From the NCBI RefSeq assembly GCF_010499255.1, contig NZ_JAAGRN010000005.1:248001-312000 (forward strand): a DNA stretch of 64,000 bases. The letters run 5' to 3'. Positions within the stretch are counted from its first letter, which is position 1, and each line of letters starts with the position of its first letter. The notes beneath the pieces are model-generated. The model was not told the origin of the DNA. It saw nothing but the letters and a program-made list of their open reading frames with translations, and did no database searches. Position numbers and translations under genes: made by a program. Shown here piece after piece: positions 8,085-17,140 of this stretch. Source of the stretch: Sheuella amnicola. GTDB lineage: Bacteria; Pseudomonadota; Gammaproteobacteria; Burkholderiales; Burkholderiaceae_B.

Positions 8085-9065
8085 ATGAGGTTTTTTCATT
8101 GGGGGAGAATACTTGTTGCCCTCAGCATGCTAGCAATGACGTCGAACATTGTTCACGCACTCACTCATGATGCCTGGCCATCCAAACCAATCCGGCTGAT
8201 CGTTCCCTTCGCACTCGGCTCCTTTACCCACACAGCCGCTCGTAGTGTCGGAGCCGAGCTAACTGCCCTGCTAGGGCAGCCAGTACTTGTTGAAGCTAGG
8301 GCCGGCGCAGGTAGTTTCTTAGGAACCGATGTCGTTGCCAAGGCGGCTCCAGACGGATATACGTTTTTAGTGACAGACAACTCTTTTGCCGTCACTGCAA
8401 TACTGCACGATCGACCTTCTTATTCACTGAAAGATTTTACTCAAGTATCACTGATAGCCGACGCACCGGCGGTCCTGGTTGCTCGCCCAACCCTGGCGGC
8501 CAGCACCCTGAGTGAAGTTGTCGAACTTGCTCGCAAGGAGCCGGGTCAATTGACGTTTGGATCTGGCGGAACGGGATCTTCAGCGCATTTGGCGATGGAA
8601 GCCTTTTTGTTGAAATACAAACTGGAAATGACGCATGTACCATTCAAAGGGGTTGCTGCGGCAATATTCGATGTATCGGCGGGTCGAGTTGACTTGGCCA
8701 TTAGCAGTATCGGATCAACTGCAGGCTACATCAAAGACAGTCGTTTACGCGCTTTGGCCGTTACAGGTGCAAAACGTCTAGATGTTTTCCCCGACATCCC
8801 GACCTTTGCAGAAGCGGGTTTTCCAAACTACGACATGATGTACTGGTTTGGTCTGATGGCCCCGGCAGGCACTCCTGCCGAGATTGTTAATCGTATGCAA
8901 AAAGCAATTGCGAAAGCGATTGACTCAGAAAAAGTCAAAGAGATTTTTGTGGGCTCAGGCGTTCGTCCAATCGCGACAACGCCCGAGGCCTTTGCCCAAA
9001 TAGTTCAAAACGAAACTAATCTATGGTCGGAAGTCATTCATCGAGGAAAGATTAAGGCGGAATAA
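8085..9065 (+). CDS. Bug-family receptor (isolated)
   Basis: A receptor of about 326 residues. I choose the ATG at 8085 because GGAG lies eight bases upstream and it gives a clean signal peptide (MRFFHWGRILVALSMLAM..., ending IVHA); an ATG at 8067 is also in frame. The mature start WPSKPIRLIVPFALGS departs from the usual GG, having Leu-Gly-Ser instead, which may alter ligand contacts. The later motif MTHVPFKGVAAAIF is conserved. It is divergent from the IclR gene, a likely regulator. Its 3' end overlaps the convergent LRR-kinase gene by 45 bases and a long hairpin follows the stop codon. Confidence 0.92.
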   Translation: MRFFHWGRILVALSMLAMTSNIVHALTHDAWPSKPIRLIVPFALGSFTHTAARSVGAELTALLGQPVLVEARAGAGSFLGTDVVAKAAPDGYTFLVTDNSFAVTAILHDRPSYSLKDFTQVSLIADAPAVLVARPTLAASTLSEVVELARKEPGQLTFGSGGTGSSAHLAMEAFLLKYKLEMTHVPFKGVAAAIFDVSAGRVDLAISSIGSTAGYIKDSRLRALAVTGAKRLDVFPDIPTFAEAGFPNYDMMYWFGLMAPAGTPAEIVNRMQKAIAKAIDSEKVKEIFVGSGVRPIATTPEAFAQIVQNETNLWSEVIHRGKIKAE

Positions 9066-10400
9066 TTCTTGAACGATGTCCTCAAAAGTAGGACGTCGTT
9101 CAAGATTGATATCCAAACAGGCATCCCGCAAGAGGGACAAATCAGTTTCATGCGTCATGTCCGCGCACTTCATTCTTTGCAGCAGCTCCTCCAACAAACA
9201 ACCAAACGCGCGCACTTCAATTTTTTCTAACACAAGTCGTTGCTTTTTATCCGTCGGCTTAAAGCATGCCGCACCAAAATCCCCTAATAACGCATGGCCA
9301 TACTGACCAAGCAAAATATTGTGCGCATATAAATCGCCATGCATAATCCCGTTTGCGTGCAACTGCTTAGCGACTCTCGCCATACCCGAAGCGATATGCT
9401 TGACTTCAGACGGACTAAATTGAATATCAGCGGCATACACATCCCGGGTGCATGTTTCAAAACTGGGCGGCCCCGCCAAATTACGATAACTTGGATCAAC
9501 CAAAGACATCACCAGACCGTTGGCATTTTCGGGATGCCCGTCAATTTTGCCTAATACTTCGATCAGATTTGGATGCACGCCTGCTTTCATGCAGGCTGCC
9601 ATTTCGCTCACGGGCAAGCCATCACTCGTGATTTCGCCTTTAAAAAGTTTGACGGCCACCGGTATAGACTTGTCTATGCCCTGAGCATCTTTCGACAATT
9701 GCATTTGTGCGCGATAAATCACGCCGGAAGCACCCTCGCCAAGTTTTTGCTGCAGACTCAACAAAGACCAAGGGATGTGTTTGACAGGCGTTTCCTGCAA
9801 AGCAATTTGCTCATCCTGTGCGCAAAACGGGTTACCCGAATAACTTATCCATGACAGCCGTGGCAGGTTTAATAATTCAAAAGGGAATACCTCAAACCTA
9901 TTGGCAGCAATACGAATCAATTCAAGATTCGTCGATGCGCTTAAGTCAGGCAAGGCTTTCAACCTGTTGCCTGCAATCATCAGCTTTTGCAAACGAGGCC
10001 GCTGGCCCAACTCTGCCGGCAAAGATTCAATCTGATTACCGGTCAAAATCAACCAGCGCAATAAAGGGGGTAATGACTGGCCAGGCACATGCGTGATTGG
10101 ATTATTTCTAAATCCCACCATGCTCAATGATTTGCATTTTCCCAATACCGTGGGCAGCTCGGTGAATTGATTAAACGCGCAAAACAGGACTCTTAATTTG
10201 TGTAATTCTGGCAGTCGATCGGGCAGCTCTGTAAGTGCGTTACCCGACAAATCCAGAATCTCCAGCGTGTCAGCTAGCTCAAAGAGCTCTGAGGGAAATT
10301 CAGTCAGGCCACAAGACATTTGCAGACGGGTCGCCTGCGCCAACTGGCCGGATCGGATCTGTTCTTTTAACTGCTCTAGTGACTGTATGGTTGCATTCAT
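9021..10400 (-). CDS. Leucine-rich-repeat protein kinase fusion
   Basis: A 459-residue predicted cytoplasmic protein with no signal peptide or membrane span. Residues of about 20-200 are leucine-rich repeats of the LxxLxLxxNxLxxLP type (for example LEILDLSGNALTELPDRLP). Residues of about 215-450 form an eukaryote-like protein kinase: glycine loop LGEGASGVIYRA, lysine strand VAVKLFKG, catalytic loop HGDLYAHNILL near residue 353 and metal-binding DFGAACF near residue 373, ending with RRPTFEDIV. The key Lys, Asp and DFG residues are present, so it should be active; the HGD form in place of HRD resembles Bud32/choline-kinase-like and many bacterial LRR kinases. It stands alone between the Bug gene and rfbB, so its substrates are unknown. 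Confidence 0.92.
   Translation of the reverse strand: MNATIQSLEQLKEQIRSGQLAQATRLQMSCGLTEFPSELFELADTLEILDLSGNALTELPDRLPELHKLRVLFCAFNQFTELPTVLGKCKSLSMVGFRNNPITHVPGQSLPPLLRWLILTGNQIESLPAELGQRPRLQKLMIAGNRLKALPDLSASTNLELIRIAANRFEVFPFELLNLPRLSWISYSGNPFCAQDEQIALQETPVKHIPWSLLSLQQKLGEGASGVIYRAQMQLSKDAQGIDKSIPVAVKLFKGEITSDGLPVSEMAACMKAGVHPNLIEVLGKIDGHPENANGLVMSLVDPSYRNLAGPPSFETCTRDVYAADIQFSPSEVKHIASGMARVAKQLHANGIMHGDLYAHNILLGQYGHALLGDFGAACFKPTDKKQRLVLEKIEVRAFGCLLEELLQRMKCADMTHETDLSLLRDACLDINLERRPTFEDIVQELFRLNLSSMNDFRP
9068..9104 (+). terminator. Long hairpin after the Bug gene, inside the convergent kinase gene
   Basis: Fifteen bases (9068-9082) pair with 9090-9104 around a seven-base loop, with one G-U pair. 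It begins three bases after the TAA of the Bug gene. It has no U-tract on the plus strand. The same bases encode the conserved LERRP-TFEDIVQ part of the kinase, so the symmetry may partly come from coding; still, the position suits a transcript end. Confidence 0.5.
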
Positions 10401-10455
10401 AAGAGAAAGGTTAACAAATTCCCGAAATCCGATGATCTACCTGGATATCCTACAA

Positions 10456-10482
10456 TTGAGACACTTAATAGAGCCATATACT
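10456..10482 (+). promoter_or_regulatory. Possible sigma-70 promoter for rfbB
   Basis: TTGAGA (10456-10461) and TATACT (10477-10482) resemble -35 and -10 boxes with a 15-base spacer, shorter than the usual 17. It lies about 75 bases upstream of rfbB in the gap shared with the divergent LRR-kinase gene. Weak, sequence match only. Confidence 0.25.
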
Positions 10483-10558
10483 CAAGGCTCATGCTAGATA
10501 GCCACATCGAATTATCTCTATAGCTGTTGAATACATTAATAATCACCGGATACGCAAC

Positions 10559-11626
10559 ATGATTCTCGTCACAGGATGCGCAGGTTTTATCGGCAGTAAC
10601 TTCATCCACACTTGGCTGGCAAGTCAAGATGAACCTGTCGTCAATCTGGACAAGCTGACTTATGCCGGTAACCTGGAGAATTTGTCATCCCTTTCCGGCG
10701 ACCCCCGCCACATCTTCGTTCAAGGCGATATTGGCGACAAAGATCTTGTATCCGGCCTGCTAGCCAAATACAAACCACGCTCCGTATTGAACTTTGCGGC
10801 TGAATCGCATGTGGATCGCTCGATCCTTGGCCCGGGTGAATTCATTCAAACCAATGTGGTTGGTACCTTTAACCTTCTCGAAGCCGTGCGAGCTTATTGG
10901 AATGAACTTCCTGCTGAAGGCGATAGCCTGACCAAATCAAACTTCCGCTTTCTGCATGTATCTACGGATGAAGTCTATGGCACGCTAGCACCCAATGATC
11001 CGCCCTTTGCGGAAACAAATCCTTACGAGCCCAATAGCCCTTATGCGGCAAGCAAAGCCTCATCAGATCACTTGGTACGTGCGTGGCACCACACATACGG
11101 GTTACCGGTTCTGACGACCAATTGCAGCAATAACTACGGCCCCTACCACTTCCCCGAAAAGCTGATCCCGCTGGTCATACTCAATGCATTAGATGGCAAA
11201 CCCTTGCCTATTTATGGGGATGGGCAACAGGTTCGCGACTGGCTGTTTGTCCAAGACCATTGCCGCGCCATCATGCGCGTACTCGAAGCAGGTCGCGTGG
11301 GCGAGACCTACAACATCGGTGGCTGGAACGAAATGGCCAACATCGATGTGGTCAAAACAATCTGCAGCCGACTGGATGTTTTACGTCCCCGAACCGATGG
11401 ACGCAAATACGCAGAACAAATCACTTTTGTGAAAGATCGCCCCGGCCATGATCGCCGCTACGCCATTGATGCACGCAAAATCGAAAAAGAACTTGGCTGG
11501 AAACCACAAGAGACCTTCGAATCCGGCATTCAAAAAACCGTTCAATGGTATCTGGATAACCCCGAGTGGGTTAAGGGAGTCACCAGCGGCGAATACCGTA
11601 AATGGCTCGGTAGGCAATATGGTTAA
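10559..11626 (+). CDS. rfbB: dTDP-glucose 4,6-dehydratase
   Basis: A 355-residue extended short-chain dehydrogenase that converts dTDP-D-glucose to dTDP-4-keto-6-deoxyglucose, the step towards dTDP-rhamnose and other deoxysugars. Motifs: NAD-binding [11 protein letters not shown] at residue 5, [10 protein letters not shown] near 80, the STDEVYGTL strand near 140, catalytic YAASKAS near 162, and [20 protein letters not shown], a hallmark of RmlB. The length is normal. Unusually, the usual partners rfbA, rfbC and rfbD are not in this window; the gene stands alone, with its 3' end two bases from the convergent flippase gene. It supplies nucleotide sugar to surface glycan synthesis. Confidence 0.95.
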   Translation: MILVTGCAGFIGSNFIHTWLASQDEPVVNLDKLTYAGNLENLSSLSGDPRHIFVQGDIGDKDLVSGLLAKYKPRSVLNFAAESHVDRSILGPGEFIQTNVVGTFNLLEAVRAYWNELPAEGDSLTKSNFRFLHVSTDEVYGTLAPNDPPFAETNPYEPNSPYAASKASSDHLVRAWHHTYGLPVLTTNCSNNYGPYHFPEKLIPLVILNALDGKPLPIYGDGQQVRDWLFVQDHCRAIMRVLEAGRVGETYNIGGWNEMANIDVVKTICSRLDVLRPRTDGRKYAEQITFVKDRPGHDRRYAIDARKIEKELGWKPQETFESGIQKTVQWYLDNPEWVKGVTSGEYRKWLGRQYG

Positions 11627-11628
11627 AT

Positions 11629-12954
11629 TTATTGCTCCGCACAAAACTCATCTTTGAACGTCGCCCAAGTCCACACCGTAGCGGGCAGCACATAAATCAG
11701 CTGCACAAATAAAATCACGCCAATCACGCCGGGTGCAGCGTAGCGGTCTGCCGCCCATACCGCGAGAGGCACGATAACCGTGGCGCCCATCAACATGATG
11801 CGCATCAATGGCTCTTTCTGAAACGCCCTGAGCTGTGCGCCGAAAGTGCCTGTCAAATGATTCACAAAAGATATCGCCAGCAGTCCGACAAAGGGCCAAA
11901 ACGGCAATAAACGCTGACCGAAACGTGTTGGCCAAAGTATGTGGTGGGCAAGAGAAAGCACCAATGCACAAGTAATAAAGAATGCGCAAGACCAAAGCAA
12001 ATCATTTTTAAACAAACGATTCAACGCGAGCCAATTCTTCTCGCTAACCGCCTGAGCCATCTTGCCGACATGCCTGCTCGTCCATGAATTGGACAACACC
12101 GCCACCATATTGGCAATCGCAAACGAAATCCCCATCTGCCCCGCCACGACCGAACCGCTTAAATAAAACAAAATCGGCGTATAAATCTGCGTCAACATGT
12201 AGCTGGTGAACCAACCCACACCAAAACGCCACTGCAACGGCCAGACTTCTTTTGCCCAGCTGAGCGAGCTTTTGGTTGCGTGTCTGGCAACTTCTTTGGT
12301 GACGTCTCGCACTACACTAATTAAAACGGCAAATCTGACACGCAACCAAAGCCCCGTCACAATGGCACTCACCAAAGGAACCATGATCACAGCCCATAAC
12401 CCCGCGCCCTGCCAAAGCAAAATCCAGCAGGCAACGGATCCCAATACACCTTGTGTCAGTTTAAGTACGGCAACCTCGGCAATGTTGCCCGCGCCTTCCA
12501 GCATTGAAAGAAAAGGCGTCAACATCATCACCACGCTGGTCACCAAAACCAGAGCGATCCACTGCCATAACCACTGATCGCGTGCTATCGGATCGACCTT
12601 GTTTCCCGACCAAAAGAACAAAACACCAGCCGGAATCATGATCAGAAAAAAGGTAGCAGCCAACCACCCATATTTACGCGCGGCCTGATACAGCAACGAC
12701 TTGAACTGATCATTCGCAGGTAGTCCTCTGAACGATTGTTGCTCATCATCCGAATGATTCAACGATGATGAAACCGATACCAGCACCTGCGCCAACCCGA
12801 GATCGAAGAGCGAGTACAACATGACCATACCCATAAACGCGTAGTACCACCCCTGCAGTTGAGGCGTCAAGCAAAGCATCACCATGACTGTCGTTAACAG
12901 CCCTGACAAAGCTACCCATGATCGCTGGGCAAGTAAAGCGAATAGACTGCTCAT
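11629..12954 (-). CDS. Wzx-like polysaccharide flippase (MOP superfamily)
   Basis: A 441-residue integral membrane protein with about 12 hydrophobic segments and very few long soluble loops. It resembles O-antigen and teichoic-type flippases of the polysaccharide-transport (PST/MOP) group: an N-terminal helix pair (SWVALSGLLTTVMVMLCLTP), a YSLFDLGLAQVLV segment near residue 45, and a central GWFTSYMLTQIYTPILFYLS. Its role would be moving lipid-linked glycan units across the inner membrane. It is convergent with rfbB and divergent from the GT28-like gene. Family-level identity is good; which glycan it carries, and whether a Wzy polymerase accompanies it, cannot be seen here. Confidence 0.82.
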   Translation of the reverse strand: MSSLFALLAQRSWVALSGLLTTVMVMLCLTPQLQGWYYAFMGMVMLYSLFDLGLAQVLVSVSSSLNHSDDEQQSFRGLPANDQFKSLLYQAARKYGWLAATFFLIMIPAGVLFFWSGNKVDPIARDQWLWQWIALVLVTSVVMMLTPFLSMLEGAGNIAEVAVLKLTQGVLGSVACWILLWQGAGLWAVIMVPLVSAIVTGLWLRVRFAVLISVVRDVTKEVARHATKSSLSWAKEVWPLQWRFGVGWFTSYMLTQIYTPILFYLSGSVVAGQMGISFAIANMVAVLSNSWTSRHVGKMAQAVSEKNWLALNRLFKNDLLWSCAFFITCALVLSLAHHILWPTRFGQRLLPFWPFVGLLAISFVNHLTGTFGAQLRAFQKEPLMRIMLMGATVIVPLAVWAADRYAAPGVIGVILFVQLIYVLPATVWTWATFKDEFCAEQ

Positions 12955-13070
12955 ACAATTTACGGATGAATCGGTGCTGAAATATACAGCGGTTGATCAC
13001 GAAACTTAAGAAATGATGCGAATTAATTTGTTTTTTCGATTGCCAAATTGACTATATTTATCAAAAGCTT

Positions 13071-14288
13071 ATGACTTTCGGTGTACGACTCTATCCACGC
13101 AAAAAACCACCGCACCTGCTGTTAGCCGTTTCATCGCATGGTTTTGGTCATTTATCGCAAGCAGCCCCAGTGGTTAATCAATTACGCAAACTGATTCCGG
13201 ACCTGCGACTGACAGTCCGTGCCGCATTTCCTGAGTCGCAGATCAAAAAACGAATCTTCAATCCGGATGTCCTGCAACCGGTCGCCGACGATTTCGGCAT
13301 GATCATGCGAGATGCGCTGACGATCGACCTGAGCGCCAGCCTGAAAGCTTATGAAACATTTCATGCATCAATGCCGGACAATATCAATCGCCTGGCACAG
13401 GATCTAATGAATCAGCAAGTCGATCTCGTTTTATCCGACATCCCCTACCTGACACTGGCTGCGGCGCAAAAGGCCGGTATCCCCTCGGTTGCACTGTGCT
13501 GCCTAAACTGGGCGGATATTCTTGAGTTCGCACTGACCCAGTTTCAACCCGATGACAACGGCATCCAAACCAACCAGGATTTCACTATCGAATCAGGTCT
13601 ACGCATCGTCGATGCAATTCGCTCGATATACCGCAAGGCAGATCATTTTTTGCTGCCTGCTCCAAGTATGCCCATGACAACACTTGGCAATACTATTGAA
13701 ATTGGTCCGATATGCGATCCCGGAATGAATCAACGAGTAACGCTAGCATCGCGAATCAACAATCAAATTCAACAAAATGATGAAAGTTGGCTGGTTTTAG
13801 TCGGCATGGGCGGCATGCCGTTCGAGCTGAACCCGAAAAACTGGCCCACTCACCTATCAGGTAAAACCATTCATTACATCGTTGCCAATCAAATTGCAGA
13901 GCAGTGTGCACGAGACCCGGCGCGACACCTCGGGCAATCACCATCTCTCTTCGCAGAAACCCAAACAGGGCTGAGCTACTCCGACCTGGTCGCATCCGTC
14001 GATCTCATCATCACCAAGCCAGGCTACGGCATGTTCGCCGAGGCCGCCGCCGCAGGCATGCCCGTCCTGTATGTCGAGCGCCTAAACTGGCCCGAGACCG
14101 AGGCGCTGACCGGATGGCTCAAATCGGTCGCGCATTGCTCAGAAATCTCTACTGAAACGCTACAACGTGGTGATTTCGGGCGACAGATGCAACATCTTTT
14201 GCAGCTTGGCCGATACACACCCGTACCGCCTTCTGGCAATCTGCAGGCAGCAACCCTTCTTGCCGGATATCTTCGAGTCACAAAATAA
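13071..14288 (+). CDS. GT28/MurG-like glycosyltransferase-fold protein
   Basis: A 405-residue GT-B-fold protein without signal peptide. The N-terminal SSHGFGHLSQAAPVVNQLRK resembles the glycine-rich loop of MurG-like transferases and the N-terminal domain of L-arabinokinase-like proteins. The C-terminal half has DLIITKPGYGMFAEAAAAGM, a typical nucleotide-sugar binding segment ending in the family glutamate. This supports transfer of a sugar from a nucleotide donor, but donor and acceptor are not identifiable. No clear ribosome binding site precedes the ATG. It is followed after 41 bases by the Nramp-related gene; the pairing may be simple proximity. Confidence 0.8.
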   Translation: MTFGVRLYPRKKPPHLLLAVSSHGFGHLSQAAPVVNQLRKLIPDLRLTVRAAFPESQIKKRIFNPDVLQPVADDFGMIMRDALTIDLSASLKAYETFHASMPDNINRLAQDLMNQQVDLVLSDIPYLTLAAAQKAGIPSVALCCLNWADILEFALTQFQPDDNGIQTNQDFTIESGLRIVDAIRSIYRKADHFLLPAPSMPMTTLGNTIEIGPICDPGMNQRVTLASRINNQIQQNDESWLVLVGMGGMPFELNPKNWPTHLSGKTIHYIVANQIAEQCARDPARHLGQSPSLFAETQTGLSYSDLVASVDLIITKPGYGMFAEAAAAGMPVLYVERLNWPETEALTGWLKSVAHCSEISTETLQRGDFGRQMQHLLQLGRYTPVPPSGNLQAATLLAGYLRVTK

Positions 14289-14329
14289 CAGCTACACTTG
14301 GCGCAGATCGCTGTCAGACACCAAGGCCT

Positions 14330-15613
14330 ATGCGCAACATCTCGACACTCTGGTCCCGTACGGTCAGCCGTATCAAACAACACCCTATCTCGCGCGTGGG
14401 GCCTGGATTGATCACGGGTGTCGCTGATGACGATCCAAGCGGCATCGTCACGTATTCTCAAGCCGGTGCACAATTTGGTCTGAACATGTTGTGGACCATG
14501 CCTCTGGCTTATCCGCTGATGTCGGCAATTCAATCCATCTGCGCACGCATCGGACGCGTCACGGGCCAAGGTCTTGCCGCCAACATCAAGCAAAGTTTCC
14601 ACCCGGCGGTTTTATTCGGTGTCGTATTGTTATTGCTTGTGGCAAATACTTTGAACATCGCCGCAGATGTCGCCGCGATGGGCGAAGTTGCAGAACTTGT
14701 CACCGGCATCAATCGTTATGCGATGACAACCGTATTTGTATGCGGTTCAGTCCTGATGCAGATATTCATCCCTTATCACCGCTATGTTTTCTTTCTGAAG
14801 TGGTTGACGCTTTCATTGCTTGCGTATGCAGCCGTGCTTTTCACTGTGCAAGTGCCATGGGGTGAAGTGTTCGCTCGAACACTTTGGCCCAATCTAACCT
14901 TCGACGCCAGCGCCGCGGCTGTGGTGGTCGGGTTATTTGGCACCACCATCAGTCCTTATCTGTTTTTCTGGCAAGCCTCTGAAGAAGTTGAAGATATGCA
15001 AAATACAGATGCGACCGCGTTAATCCATGACGGCATGGTCGCCACCGAAGAGCTTCGTCGCATTTCCTGGGACACCTGGAGTGGGATGTTTTATTCAAAC
15101 ATCACGTCTTACTTCATCATCTTGGCTACCGCTGTCACCCTGCACAGCGCCGGCGTCACGGACATTCAAACCGCAGCTGACGCCGCTAACGCTCTTAGAC
15201 CCATCGCAGGCGATTTTGCCTTCATGCTGTTCGCAATCGGCATTCTCGGTGTCGGACTGATCGGCGTGCCGGTGCTAGCCGGATCGGCCGCCTATGCATT
15301 AGCCGAAACGATGGGATGGGAGTGGGGCCTTGAGCGCGAATTTACGCAAGCCAAAGGATTCTATGGCGTCATCGCAATCAGCGTGATGTTGGCGCTCGTA
15401 ATCCAGTTTTCGCCGATAAGTCCAATGAAAGCACTGTTCTGGAGTGCCGTCATCAACGGTATCGTCGCCGTCCCACTGATGGTTGTGATCCTGCTTTTGG
15501 TATCTAAAGAATCGGTGATGGGTAAATATGTCGCCCCGAGGTATTTGCGCGTACTGGGATGGATCGCAACGGGCGTGATGGCGTGCGCGGCAGGGTGGAT
15601 GTTTGTACCGTAA
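14330..15613 (+). CDS. Nramp-related divalent metal transporter
   Basis: A 427-residue polytopic protein with about 11 membrane helices. The first helix contains VGPGLITGVADDDPSGIVTY, the Nramp hallmark with DPSG in place of DPGN; the sixth helix reads TTISPYLFFWQASEEVE, where canonical Mn/Fe transporters have a Met-Pro-His core. The subgroup is therefore a divergent branch in which the metal-selecting methionine is missing, so transport of Mg or another ion rather than Mn/Fe is possible. It acts in the inner membrane as a proton- or gradient-coupled importer by family. No manganese riboswitch is visible in the short upstream gap. Confidence 0.9.
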   Translation: MRNISTLWSRTVSRIKQHPISRVGPGLITGVADDDPSGIVTYSQAGAQFGLNMLWTMPLAYPLMSAIQSICARIGRVTGQGLAANIKQSFHPAVLFGVVLLLLVANTLNIAADVAAMGEVAELVTGINRYAMTTVFVCGSVLMQIFIPYHRYVFFLKWLTLSLLAYAAVLFTVQVPWGEVFARTLWPNLTFDASAAAVVVGLFGTTISPYLFFWQASEEVEDMQNTDATALIHDGMVATEELRRISWDTWSGMFYSNITSYFIILATAVTLHSAGVTDIQTAADAANALRPIAGDFAFMLFAIGILGVGLIGVPVLAGSAAYALAETMGWEWGLEREFTQAKGFYGVIAISVMLALVIQFSPISPMKALFWSAVINGIVAVPLMVVILLLVSKESVMGKYVAPRYLRVLGWIATGVMACAAGWMFVP

Positions 15614-15620
15614 GTCTTAT

Positions 15621-16073
15621 TTACACTTCCCCAATATCCTCATTCCACAGCGTCGGCTTTTCACGAATAAATTCCTGCATCATCGCGATGCATGTTTCAT
15701 CTTGCAATACGTCTAGCTTCACTCCCCGATCCCGAAGCAAAGCCTCTTCACCCATGAATGTCTTGTTTTCGCCGATGACAACCCTGGGGATACCGTACAA
15801 CAAGATCGCACCCGAACACATGCTGCACGGCGAGAGGGTCGTATACAGAACGGACTCTTTATAGACTTGCGCAGGCAAACGCCCCGCATGCTCAAGCGCA
15901 TCCATTTCACCATGCAAAACAGCGCTGCCTTTCTGAATCCGACGATTGTGGCCCCGACCGATGATTTTGCCTTGATGTACCAAAACAGAGCCGATCGGGA
16001 TGCCGCCTTCGCGCAAACCCGCTTGAGCCTCATCGATAGCCGCCTGCATAAATGGATCCAAGTCGATCACCAA
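15621..16073 (-). CDS. Cytosine/nucleoside deaminase family protein
   Basis: A 150-residue zinc-dependent deaminase. The zinc site is complete: HGEMDALEHAG near residue 54 (His ligand and catalytic Glu) and SPCSMCSGAILLYGI near residue 81 (two Cys ligands). Length and the C-terminal WNEDIGEV tail resemble yeast-type cytosine deaminase more than tRNA adenosine deaminase, so deamination of cytosine or a related base in nucleotide salvage is likely. The start is uncertain: the frame opens with adjacent TTG and GTG codons right after AAGGA, and an ATG lies at 16049. It begins three bases after the stop of the upstream Bug gene, implying translational coupling with it. Confidence 0.9.
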   Translation of the reverse strand: MVIDLDPFMQAAIDEAQAGLREGGIPIGSVLVHQGKIIGRGHNRRIQKGSAVLHGEMDALEHAGRLPAQVYKESVLYTTLSPCSMCSGAILLYGIPRVVIGENKTFMGEEALLRDRGVKLDVLQDETCIAMMQEFIREKPTLWNEDIGEV

Positions 16074-16076
16074 TCC

Positions 16077-17081
16077 TTACTCAATCTTCACTCCCGCATC
16101 CTTCACCACCTGTCCCCACCTTTCATAATCTGCCTTCAACTGCTTGGCGAACTCTTCAGGCGGATTAGCCACCGGTTCAAACGATGCCTTCATATACTTT
16201 TCCCGGACCTCGGGTATCTTCATCACTTCAGCGATCTCACGCTGAAGCTTATCAACAATCGGCTTAGGCGTCTTGGCTGGAGCCAGCAACCCGTACCAGG
16301 ATGACACATCAAAATCCTTCACGCCTGCCTCGGTAAACGTCTGCACATCCGGCAAGCTTTGAGCACGATGCGAGCCAGAAACCGCAATCGGCACTAATCT
16401 ACCTTGGGTAATATGTGGCATCACCGTAGGCACTACCGTCAAAATCATGGGGATCTGCCCTGCCGCCACGTCCGTCACAGCCTGACCACCACCTTTGTAG
16501 GGAATATGCTGCAATTTCATCCCAGTTCGCATCGCCAACAACTCACCTGCCAGATGCGTACTTGACCCCTGCCCCGTTGAACCAAACTCCATTGGATTTG
16601 GCAGGGATTTAGCGTAGACAACAAGCTCCTGAAAATTCTTCGCAGGCACCTGCTTGTTCACTGCCATCACGATGGCGGCATCATTTAGCTTGGTAATCGG
16701 CGTAAAGTCGGTCAGCGTATTAAAAGGCGCCTTCAACAAGTGTGGTGCCACCGCAATCGTGCCGTCAAAGGCCATCAACAAGGTGTATCCATCAGGCGCA
16801 GCCGTCGCCACGATCTGGGCACCGATAAAACCAGACGCACCCGGACGATTATCCACAATGATTGGTTGCTTTAGACGTTCGGCGAGTTTATCGCTCATGT
16901 AACGCACTACAGCGTCACCGCCGCCACCAGGGGCGTAGGGCACCACGATTCTGATTGGCTTATTGGGATAATCCGTCTGCGCATGGGCCGAACCCACGCT
17001 CAGCGCTGAGGCAACCATACCGGCCAGTGCCAACGATTTTATTATGGAGGTCCTTAGTGCTTCTGACCATGTCACCTTCAT
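16077..17081 (-). CDS. Bug-family receptor coupled to the deaminase gene
   Basis: A 334-residue periplasmic Bug/TctC receptor with a good start (GAGGAG about seven bases before the ATG). The signal peptide ends near residue 35 (VGSAHAQ) and the mature protein begins TDYPNKPIRIVVPYAPGGGG. The motif LQHIPYKGGGQAV is present near residue 190. The gene sits between the glutaredoxin-DinB fusion upstream and the deaminase downstream with very short gaps, so the three probably form one transcript. A nitrogen-containing ring compound would fit a deaminase neighbour, but this is only inference. Confidence 0.93.
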   Translation of the reverse strand: MKVTWSEALRTSIIKSLALAGMVASALSVGSAHAQTDYPNKPIRIVVPYAPGGGGDAVVRYMSDKLAERLKQPIIVDNRPGASGFIGAQIVATAAPDGYTLLMAFDGTIAVAPHLLKAPFNTLTDFTPITKLNDAAIVMAVNKQVPAKNFQELVVYAKSLPNPMEFGSTGQGSSTHLAGELLAMRTGMKLQHIPYKGGGQAVTDVAAGQIPMILTVVPTVMPHITQGRLVPIAVSGSHRAQSLPDVQTFTEAGVKDFDVSSWYGLLAPAKTPKPIVDKLQREIAEVMKIPEVREKYMKASFEPVANPPEEFAKQLKADYERWGQVVKDAGVKIE

Positions 17082-17140
17082 GATTGTCTCCTCAACCGCT
17101 GCCGGCCTTTGCCGATCGTTTTACAACCCGGATTCTGTCT

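Noticed and set aside
14289-14329. Possible manganese riboswitch before the Nramp-related gene
   Set aside because: The gap is 41 bases, too short, and no conserved yybP-ykoY-like stem is visible.
14024-14602. A 192-codon minus-strand frame over the GT28-like and Nramp-related genes
   Set aside because: Cys/Arg-rich sequence spanning the boundary of two real genes on the other strand; typical of a shadow.
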